Shown piece after piece: positions 1-4,677 of a stretch of 5,664 nt of DNA (position 1 is its first letter; each line of letters begins with the position of its first letter). The stretch is from Christensenellaceae bacterium (GTDB lineage Bacteria; Bacillota; Clostridia; Christensenellales; DTU072). Position numbers and translations under genes: made by a program. The notes beneath the pieces were generated by a model that did not search any database, was not told the DNA's origin, and saw only the letters and a list, made by a program, of their open reading frames with translations. Location of the stretch: contig JAISKW010000182.1 of assembly GCA_031260775.1 (NCBI GenBank), positions 1 through 5,664 on the forward strand. Direction: 5' to 3'.

Positions 1-1
1 A

Positions 2-823
2 GATAATCCCATAATCCCCGCAAGCGGAACGTTTGGTTTCGGTCACGAATTCGCCGACTATTACGACGTCAACTGCTTAGGGAGCATATCGCTGAAAGGA
101 ACCACAAAGGAAGGGCAGTACGGCAACGACTTACCGCGCATTGCCGAGTGCCCTGTCGGTATGCTAAACGCGATAGGGCTTCAAAACCCCGGCGTTCACG
201 CGGTAATAAACGAGGAATTGCCCAAGCTTGCAAAGGTTTATAGCAAAAAGGTAATTGCAAACGTCGGCGGTCACCGTAAAGACGAGTACGTTTATACGTG
301 CGCGCAATTTAACGGCGTAGAGCAAGTTTTTGCTGTTGAATTGAATGTGAGTTGCCCTAACGTTTCGAGCGGAGGAATGACGTTCGGCATCGATATTGCG
401 GTGTTATCCGACCTTATTAAGGCGGTAAAAAAGGAATGTACAAAGCCGTTAATCGTAAAATTATCGCCTAATGTGACGGATATAGTGTCGTTTGCAAGGG
501 CTGCGGAGGACAGCGGCGCGGACGGACTTACCCTGATAAATACTCTAATGGGAATGCGGCTTGACTTAAAAACGGGGAAACCGATTCTCGCAAATATCCG
601 CGGCGGCTACTCGGGCGCGGGCATCTTCCCCGTGGCGATTAGAATGGTTTACGATTGTGCGAACGCCGTAAAAATACCGATAATCGGTTGCGGAGGGGTT
701 ACATGTGCCGATAATGTGCGCGAAATGCTCCTTGCCGGAGCGAAAGCCGTACAAATCGGCACGGAAAACCTTATCAATCCGTACGCCTGCCGCGATATTA
801 TTAACGCGCTTAATAATGCTTAA
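2..823 (+). CDS. pyrD: Dihydroorotate dehydrogenase, class 1B type (5' end outside window)
   Basis: This FMN enzyme oxidises dihydroorotate to orotate in de novo pyrimidine synthesis; class 1B enzymes act in the cytoplasm with an electron-transfer partner, PyrK, which is not in this window. The frame is open from base 2, giving 273 visible residues. Family marks in order are NPIIPASGTFGFG (residues 2-14), SLKGTT, GMLNAIGLQNPG (from residue 53), NVSCPNV with the presumed catalytic Cys at residue 118 (codon 353-355), KLSPNV, LINTLMGM, GGYSGAGI, and the FMN-phosphate segments GCGGV and AVQIGT. Only about 12-15 N-terminal residues are probably missing. The Met at base 161 lies inside the conserved core and is not the start. 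The C terminus stops soon after INPYAC and seems some 15-20 residues shorter than usual. The stop is followed by further in-frame stops (TAA TAA TGA). The gene converges on the phage operon. Family assignment is firm; the class 1B call rests on sequence resemblance. Confidence 0.96.
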   Translation, partial: DNPIIPASGTFGFGHEFADYYDVNCLGSISLKGTTKEGQYGNDLPRIAECPVGMLNAIGLQNPGVHAVINEELPKLAKVYSKKVIANVGGHRKDEYVYTCAQFNGVEQVFAVELNVSCPNVSSGGMTFGIDIAVLSDLIKAVKKECTKPLIVKLSPNVTDIVSFARAAEDSGADGLTLINTLMGMRLDLKTGKPILANIRGGYSGAGIFPVAIRMVYDCANAVKIPIIGCGGVTCADNVREMLLAGAKAVQIGTENLINPYACRDIINALNNA

Positions 824-827
824 TAAT
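808..827 (+). repeat. 10-bp perfect tandem duplication across the pyrD stop codon
   Basis: GCTTAATAAT occurs twice head to tail (808-817 and 818-827). The first copy encodes Leu-Asn-Asn and the second supplies Ala and the TAA stop. Removing one copy would shift the frame and give a slightly different end (LNNNDAAF, then a stop), so the duplication sets the present C terminus. It is probably a replication-slippage product. The repeat itself is directly visible. Confidence 0.8.
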
Positions 828-847
828 AATGATGCGGCTTTTTAATT

Positions 848-952
848 CGGACAATAAGCGTGTCGTTTTGTCACCCTGCGCGGAAAGGGCAGTGTCCAAT
901 CTTTATATTGTATAACTTCCGCGACCCCGCAGAATGACAACGCTATTGTCCG
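848..952. repeat. MITE-like imperfect palindrome with nested inverted repeats
   Basis: This sits between the two convergent genes. The outer arms are CGGACAATAAGCGT (848-861) and ACGCTATTGTCCG (940-952), complementary apart from one bulged base. The inner arms are TGTCACCCTGCG (869-880) and CGCAGAATGACA (928-939), complementary at 10 of 12 positions. An innermost perfect pair is CGCGGAA (879-885) with TTCCGCG (917-923). About 7 unpaired bases separate the outer and inner left arms. Inner ends of the form TGTCAnnCTGCG resemble small dispersed palindromic repeats seen in many gut Firmicutes genomes, which is a recollection and not a search result. No clear target-site duplication is visible. 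It could equally be a unique large hairpin. Confidence 0.6.
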
Positions 953-964
953 CATACGGTTTTT
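848..964 (+). terminator. Possible pyrD transcription terminator formed by the palindrome
   Basis: On the + strand the nested hairpin is followed seven bases later by five T residues (960-964), which overlap the stop codon of the converging holin-like gene. This could end the pyrD transcript. The stem is long, interrupted and not immediately followed by the T run, so it is not a textbook intrinsic terminator. In the other direction the hairpin has no T run after it, so it gives weak support for ending the phage transcript. Confidence 0.35.
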
Positions 965-1334
965 ATCTTTTCCGCGCATTGACGGCGGCCTCGATGAGGG
1001 CGTCGAAGTAGTCCGAAAGCGAGCCTTTCGATGAGGCTAAGGCGGTAGTCGTTTCGTTAGACAAAATACTGACTAACAACTCTAAAGCTCTTTTTTTCGC
1101 TTCGTTTTGCGCTTCCGAATCGAACTTGCCCTCCTTTTTCAGGTCGTCGGCGAACGTCTGTGCAATTGCGCCTACCACATTTTTCGCCGCGTTTTCCGCC
1201 TCGAAAATCGCCTTCTCGGTCTTGTCGTTTTCAAGAATCCCTTTCAAAAAACTCCCGAATCTTTTTAATGCGACGCTTACAAGCGGCAAAAGCACCGCGC
1301 TTACCGCGAGCGTAATAATATCTTTAATTTCCAT
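963..1334 (-). CDS. Phage holin-like protein, LLH-family type
   Basis: This is a 123-residue protein with one N-terminal hydrophobic segment (about residues 5-23, IITLAVSAVLLPLVSVALK), then a basic turn and a long charged helical region. It ends in FDALIEAAVNARKR. The layout of one N-terminal membrane helix, a helical body and a terminal LIEAAV motif matches holins of the phage LL-H type, which permeabilise the host membrane at lysis. The family call is from memory of that motif. It is the last gene of the phage operon. Its ATG lies inside the preceding gene (11-bp overlap), and only a weak AGAG sits upstream, so translation probably depends on coupling. No endolysin follows; the pyrD border comes next. 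A non-holin membrane protein cannot be excluded. Confidence 0.65.
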   Translation of the reverse strand: MEIKDIITLAVSAVLLPLVSVALKRFGSFLKGILENDKTEKAIFEAENAAKNVVGAIAQTFADDLKKEGKFDSEAQNEAKKRALELLVSILSNETTTALASSKGSLSDYFDALIEAAVNARKR

Positions 1335-1605
1335 AATGATTCTCTAACACGTCTATGCGGGCGATAGCTGTTTTGGCTATCTGCTCGGCTGTAATTACCC
1401 TCTCGATTAAGCCGTCTGTTTTTTCGGCTATAGCTTTTTGCTCCTCGCGGAGGCTTGTCAAGGTGCTTTTAATGTAGTCTAAATCGGCTTTGATTGTGCC
1501 GCTTTCGATGCCGCGTTCCTTTGCGTCGTTGCCGCGCGCAATAAAAAATGTAATTACCGACGTCGCCGCGGCGAGGACGGGTATAATAATAAGTACTGTT
1601 TCCAT
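1324..1605 (-). CDS. Small membrane-anchored coiled-coil phage protein (lysis-cassette candidate)
   Basis: This is a 93-residue protein with an N-terminal membrane helix (about residues 3-23, TVLIIIPVLAAATSVITFFI), a short basic stretch, and then a continuous amphipathic helix from about residue 37 to 88 (DLDYIKSTLTSLREEQKAI and onward) typical of a coiled coil. There is no cysteine and no enzyme motif. Small proteins of this design often sit beside holins in clostridial prophages and usually remain hypothetical; an accessory holin or spanin-like role is inference. The ATG directly abuts the stop of the upstream gene (TAAATG), with AAAGGGGA (1615-1622) as the ribosome binding site nine bases before it. 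The 3' end overlaps the holin-like gene by 11 bp, so the two are probably co-translated. Confidence 0.75.
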   Translation of the reverse strand: METVLIIIPVLAAATSVITFFIARGNDAKERGIESGTIKADLDYIKSTLTSLREEQKAIAEKTDGLIERVITAEQIAKTAIARIDVLENHYGN

Positions 1606-2427
1606 TTACTTTAATCCCCTTTCCGAAAGCGAAGCCACGGATTTTGTTGCCGGCAAAACCGGCTTGTTGAGTCTGTATCTCGATGAGGATACCGCGGGAA
1701 CTTCCGGCAGCTTGTCCGCATCCAAATCATACGACGGCGCGGGGCTTTCAACAGCCGCAGGCGGAGTTTCCTCCGTGTCCGCAGGGGCGGGCTCGTTAAA
1801 TGCGGGCATATGCCTCTCTTGCAGAGCGGCGTAAGCCTCTAATTCCTTGCGTGTCGCGTAAACCTTGTCCTCCATAAGGCGGCTTAATTCCTCCTCGATT
1901 GCAAGCGCATAGCGCAGCTTGTAGTGCTTTTTTGCGGTCTCGTACTCGATTTCCTTCTGCTCCAAGCCCGTTTTTATTTCCTCAAGCGCGTAGCTTGCCT
2001 CGTTTAAGGTTTTATTCAAAACCGCATCGTAGCTTGCTTGCTTGTCGGATAGCAGCCCGTCGCGGATTGTCGAATAGTAAATCCCCTGCTTTATTGTGTC
2101 TTGAGTAATATCTTCTTTGGCGTTTTCCAAACCCAACGCGAGCGATTTAACCTTGTACTCGTAATCGTCAAAGGTCTTTTGAATTTTCGCCTCGGCGTTT
2201 TCACGGGCAAAAATGATATCGTTCTCGTTGTTATCCAAGGTCAACCCGTAACGGCTTTCCGCCTCGTATTGCGCCGCGCCGGTCCTTGACTGCGGAGCAT
2301 TGAGCGTGCGGCGGTTTTCAATTTCGCTCAGTGTGTCCGCAAGGCTTTTCTTCTCGGCGGAGTCTTGAGATTTGCGTTTTTCGTACTCGTCCAAAAGCGC
2401 GGTTAGTTCATAGTCTTCTTTATTCAT
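1606..2427 (-). CDS. Coiled-coil phage structural or ejection protein candidate
   Basis: This 273-residue, cysteine-free protein belongs to no family that I recognise with certainty. Residues 1-205 are almost entirely charged heptad-like helix, rich in Glu, Lys, Ala and Leu, with a break near residues 41-70 that contains a small Asn/Gly-rich part. Residues 207-246 are a Pro/Ala/Glu-rich, acidic and probably disordered linker. Residues 247-273 form a basic tail (SSRYRLNKPVLPATK and onward). The position just after the nozzle-like gene is where short-tailed phages encode internal, ejected virion proteins, and the helical make-up fits that idea. A scaffold, tail-tip or fibre-linker role is also possible. 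The start is secured by AAGGAGGT (2437-2444) nine bases upstream. There is no signal peptide or membrane segment. Confidence 0.8.
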   Translation of the reverse strand: MNKEDYELTALLDEYEKRKSQDSAEKKSLADTLSEIENRRTLNAPQSRTGAAQYEAESRYGLTLDNNENDIIFARENAEAKIQKTFDDYEYKVKSLALGLENAKEDITQDTIKQGIYYSTIRDGLLSDKQASYDAVLNKTLNEASYALEEIKTGLEQKEIEYETAKKHYKLRYALAIEEELSRLMEDKVYATRKELEAYAALQERHMPAFNEPAPADTEETPPAAVESPAPSYDLDADKLPEVPAVSSSRYRLNKPVLPATKSVASLSERGLK

Positions 2428-2520
2428 TTATTCTTCACCTCCTTCGTTTAACCGCTTCAGAATGAGGTTAACGGTATGCTGAAGCTCTTTAATTGCAATA
2501 TATAAATCGTTGATTGTCAT
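2428..2520 (-). CDS. 30-residue small ORF translationally coupled to the nozzle-like gene
   Basis: The predicted peptide begins MTINDLYIAIKELQHTVNLI and ends LNEGGEE. It is one amphipathic helix. Its ATG overlaps the TGA of the nozzle-like gene as ATGA (2520-2517), and AAGGA (2528-2532) lies seven bases upstream of the ATG. The codons for its last residues (GAA GGA GGT GAA GAA) also provide the ribosome binding site of the next gene. The ordered spacing and exact overlaps support real translation. Its function is unknown; it may be a small structural peptide, or it may only carry ribosomes across the gap. A longer in-frame version starting near 2643 would run inside the nozzle-like gene and is not preferred. 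Confidence 0.6.
   Translation of the reverse strand: MTINDLYIAIKELQHTVNLILKRLNEGGEE
2437..2444 (-). promoter_or_regulatory. Ribosome binding site embedded in the small ORF
   Basis: On the - strand this reads AAGGAGGT, nine bases before the ATG at 2427. It fixes the start of the coiled-coil gene and lies within the last codons of the 30-residue ORF, so reading of that ORF directly affects access to this site. Confidence 0.85.
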
Positions 2521-4010
2521 TGTATTGTCCTTATCCTTAATTCTCTGTTTTCCGTCGCCTCGAAAGTCAACGCTTTGATGTAAAACTGCCGTGCCGCAAG
2601 CCCCGTAAACGTCAAGCGGAACAGCGTACCGCAAGCGTCGCAATCGAAGTGTGTGAGCTGAGCCGCCCTGTCCTCAACGATTTTTACCGCGCTTAATGTT
2701 TGAGCGTACGGCGCGCTGTCCATACGGACGGTAATAGCCGTATCGCTTTCAACGGACGCATAAAGCCGCTTTAACGCCTTTTTTTTGTCGGGCGAGCCGA
2801 GGTTTGTGTCGGCTGTCACCGCGAGGGAGGGCACGTAATCGTTGTCGTACATAGTCATATCCTGAGTAAAAACTACCGTCTGAAGCGCGCGTTGCTGTGC
2901 GGAAACCGCCCCCAAAACAAGCAGATATTGCCCCTGCGGATACGATACCGTTAAAAACGAACCGACCTTGAATGCGTTAAAGTACTCGATGCCGTTGCCG
3001 TCTAAATATAGGCGGATTAGAGCGTTTTCGTACTCCGTGTCGTCGTTGACGGTCGCGCTTAAATAGTACGACCCGTTAAAAACTATCCCTTGCGAACCGG
3101 CGTAGTTTTCAACGGTGTGTTCAACCGCGGCAAAAACCGGAGTAGCCGTAAAGCCGTCAAATTCGAAAATCCTTTTGCCCGCCGCGTAGTAAATTTTGCC
3201 GTTCCCTTCCGCAACGCTGCCGCCCGAAACCGCGCCGTCGGTTACTAAAACCTTTGAGATTGTAAACGCCCCCGGGTCGGCATAAGCGGTTAAACGGAAA
3301 ATAGCCTTTTCCTTAAAAAGGTATAATGCATCCTTATACGATACGAGTTTAAGGATTCTTCCGTACTCGTCGGGCAGTAGAACAGTGCCTCCCCCCGTTG
3401 ACTCGGACGAAAAGTTCGTCGGGTCGTCATCGTTTGAAAAGAATACCTTATTGTGGCCGTCAGTACCCCAAACTCTCAAATAGTGGTATACGGGGCTTTT
3501 GATGAGCGGCCCGCTTTGATAAGTGGAAAGCGTACCGTTCGGGTGCATTATAAAAAGTCCGCCTAAGGGGTCGAATATAAGCATCGCGCTTTCGGGAACG
3601 GACGAAAGGTAGCAGTTCAAAAACTCCGCCTTGCCGTTTAATGTCAAGGAGCTTTCGGTAAAGCTTGTGTCGGTTCCCGTGAGATAGGTGTAATAAATTT
3701 TGTAATTACTGCCTTGCACAACGAGTAAATCGGTCGCGCTCTCGCCGGTAATTTTAAGGATTGCCGCGTTTATGGGATAAATCCCGACGCTTAATTTCGG
3801 CAAAACGCGGGTGGTTCCGTCAACGCGCAAAAGCGCGCCGTCGATAAGCGAAAAGGCTTGCGAAACCTCTCCGTTGTATACCTTTGCGTTCCTTAGCTTA
3901 ACGATTTTGCCGAAGTCGTCGGCGTTAACGTTGCCGGGCTCTCCGAACGAGAATTGTTGAAAGCTGTAGGATTTGCGCTTTATTTCGTTAATTTTTTCTT
4001 TTCTTACCAT
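2517..4010 (-). CDS. Beta-propeller tail nozzle-like phage protein
   Basis: This is a 497-residue, beta-rich protein. Repeated short strand pairs mark propeller blades, for example ESAMLIFDPLGGLFIMHPNGT (140-160), YKDALYLFKEKAIFRL (225-240), GKIYYAAGKRIFEFDG (271-286) and GSYYLSATVND (313-323). The central segment VWGTDGHNKVFFSNDDDPTNF (180-200) is of the kind seen in short-tailed phage nozzle and stabilisation proteins (T7 gp12, P22 gp10 type) and in related clostridial prophage proteins. Residues from about 395 to 497 look like a separate beta-sandwich and contain a CxxC pair (Cys457, Cys460). In such phages the nozzle closes the tail tube and holds DNA inside. The start is set by AGGAGGT six bases upstream. 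The gene follows the adaptor-like gene with 11 bases between, as in the T7 order. Another tail or hub propeller protein is the main alternative. Confidence 0.68.
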   Translation of the reverse strand: MVRKEKINEIKRKSYSFQQFSFGEPGNVNADDFGKIVKLRNAKVYNGEVSQAFSLIDGALLRVDGTTRVLPKLSVGIYPINAAILKITGESATDLLVVQGSNYKIYYTYLTGTDTSFTESSLTLNGKAEFLNCYLSSVPESAMLIFDPLGGLFIMHPNGTLSTYQSGPLIKSPVYHYLRVWGTDGHNKVFFSNDDDPTNFSSESTGGGTVLLPDEYGRILKLVSYKDALYLFKEKAIFRLTAYADPGAFTISKVLVTDGAVSGGSVAEGNGKIYYAAGKRIFEFDGFTATPVFAAVEHTVENYAGSQGIVFNGSYYLSATVNDDTEYENALIRLYLDGNGIEYFNAFKVGSFLTVSYPQGQYLLVLGAVSAQQRALQTVVFTQDMTMYDNDYVPSLAVTADTNLGSPDKKKALKRLYASVESDTAITVRMDSAPYAQTLSAVKIVEDRAAQLTHFDCDACGTLFRLTFTGLAARQFYIKALTFEATENRELRIRTIQ

Positions 4011-4016
4011 AATCGC

Positions 4017-4024
4017 ACCTCCTA
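4017..4024 (-). promoter_or_regulatory. Ribosome binding site overlapping the adaptor stop codon
   Basis: On the - strand this reads TAGGAGGT: the TAG stop of the adaptor-like gene runs directly into the AGGAGGT used by the nozzle-like gene, six bases before its ATG. The arrangement implies tight coupling of the two genes and fixes the nozzle start at 4010. Confidence 0.85.
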
Positions 4025-4564
4025 TAAGACGTTCGGACGAAGCCGCACACTTCTTTTCGAAACGGTCGCTTTTGCGAGCGCAAAGTCGTAGCGGTTGCGG
4101 AAGAATATGCCCTCCTCGGTTTCGCCCCTCCTCAAGTAGTATTCGGTGAGTGCGCCGAAAGCGAGCGTTTCGATGCTTATTTTAGGCGGCAAATTAAAAG
4201 GCGTATCTAAAGACGACGGCGAAATTGTGTACAAAAACGTTATGCTCGCCGTTGCATTTGCCGCATCTTTACAGAAAATGAAGTCGGGGAAAGCCTCGAA
4301 TTCGCATTCAGTACCTCTAATTTCCACCTTAAGAACCTCCTTTACTGCATAAGGCAGCGCGTAATATTGTAATTTGCTGTCGGAAAATGTTGCCGTTTCC
4401 TTCGCCTTGAGGGGAACGTAAAGGCTTGTGATTTCGCTTACGGTGAATTTTGCACACTTAATAAGCAGAGCAGCCATACTGTTTGCCGGCTGACTGTCGG
4501 TACCTAATTCGAAGCTTGTGTTTGTGAGTTCTTTTGCTTTTTCGCAAATTTCTCTTATTGTCAT
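4022..4564 (-). CDS. Head-tail adaptor-like phage protein
   Basis: The protein has 180 residues when started at MTIREICEKAKEL. Helical segments lie at about residues 2-15 and 30-48 (AALLIKCAKFTVSEITSLY), a beta-rich middle at about 57-115 (LPYAVKEVLKVEIRG, DFIFCKDAANATASITFLY), then LPPKISIETLAFGALTEYYL with further helix to about 168, and a basic tail RSVRLRPNVL. Size, fold pattern and position between capsid and nozzle fit adaptor proteins of the T7 gp11 or P22 gp4 kind, which join the portal ring to the tail. No diagnostic motif proves this, so the role rests largely on gene order. A longer frame reaches 4642, but it would start inside the terminator hairpin and has no ribosome binding site; the internal ATG has AAGGAG at proper spacing. 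Confidence 0.7.
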   Translation of the reverse strand: MTIREICEKAKELTNTSFELGTDSQPANSMAALLIKCAKFTVSEITSLYVPLKAKETATFSDSKLQYYALPYAVKEVLKVEIRGTECEFEAFPDFIFCKDAANATASITFLYTISPSSLDTPFNLPPKISIETLAFGALTEYYLRRGETEEGIFFRNRYDFALAKATVSKRSVRLRPNVL

Positions 4565-4572
4565 TGAATTAT

Positions 4573-4578
4573 CTCCTT
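4573..4578 (-). promoter_or_regulatory. Ribosome binding site that decides the adaptor start
   Basis: On the - strand this reads AAGGAG, eight bases before the ATG at 4564. It supports a 180-residue product over the 206-residue reading from 4642. Confidence 0.85.
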
Positions 4579-4585
4579 GAAAGAC

Positions 4586-4605
4586 GGGAGCAGATAACTG
4601 CTCCC
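4586..4605. other. Perfect 8-bp stem-loop just upstream of the adaptor ribosome binding site
   Basis: GGGAGCAG (4586-4593) pairs with CTGCTCCC (4598-4605) around a four-base loop. In the - strand transcript it ends seven bases before the AAGGAG of the adaptor-like gene and is not followed by a U tract, so it is not a terminator. It could protect a processed or read-through transcript at its 5' end, or modulate initiation. The stem is plain in the sequence; the role is inferred. Confidence 0.6.
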
Positions 4606-4606
4606 T

Positions 4607-4643
4607 AAAAAAGATGCCGCCTCCTAAAAACGGAGACGGCATC
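4607..4643 (-). terminator. Rho-independent terminator after the capsid gene
   Basis: On the - strand, GATGCCG (4643-4637) pairs with CGGCATC (4619-4613). After one mismatch, CTCC pairs with GGAG, around a T-rich loop. The stem is followed at once by six T residues (4612-4607). This is a classic intrinsic terminator placed between the capsid and adaptor-like genes. It should end most capsid transcripts and let a fraction continue, a usual way to make capsid in excess. On the + strand there is no T run after the stem. Confidence 0.85.
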
Positions 4644-4654
4644 TAAGAGGAAAT

Positions 4655-4672
4655 GCTTAATATTTATTAAGC
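4655..4672. other. AT-rich stem-loop directly after the capsid stop codon
   Basis: GCTTAAT (4655-4661) pairs perfectly with ATTAAGC (4666-4672) around a four-base loop, five bases after the capsid stop in the direction of transcription. It is weaker than the terminator that follows and has no U tract of its own. It may help protect the 3' end of the capsid message, or it may be incidental. Confidence 0.45.
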
Positions 4673-4677
4673 GGGCG

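Noticed and set aside
161..823. pyrD starting at the ATG at 161
   Set aside because: The conserved family sequence continues upstream in the same frame to base 2, so this Met is internal.
1126..1834. Two + strand open frames opposite the membrane proteins and the coiled-coil gene
   Set aside because: They are antisense to better supported genes, have low-complexity Ser/Ala-rich translations, and no credible family resemblance.
2428..2643. 71-residue version of the small ORF
   Set aside because: Its first part lies out of frame within the nozzle-like gene. The ATG at 2520 with AAGGA and the ATGA overlap is the better start.
4565..4642. N-terminal extension of the adaptor-like protein to 206 residues
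   Set aside because: The extra 26 codons start inside the terminator hairpin, have no ribosome binding site, and read through both stems. The ATG at 4564 has AAGGAG at proper spacing.
815..4662. Shared 11-bp AATGCTTAATA near the pyrD stop (815-825) and after the capsid gene (4652-4662) as an att-like pair
   Set aside because: It is short and AT-rich, and the second copy lies within a local hairpin inside the phage operon. Chance is the simpler explanation.
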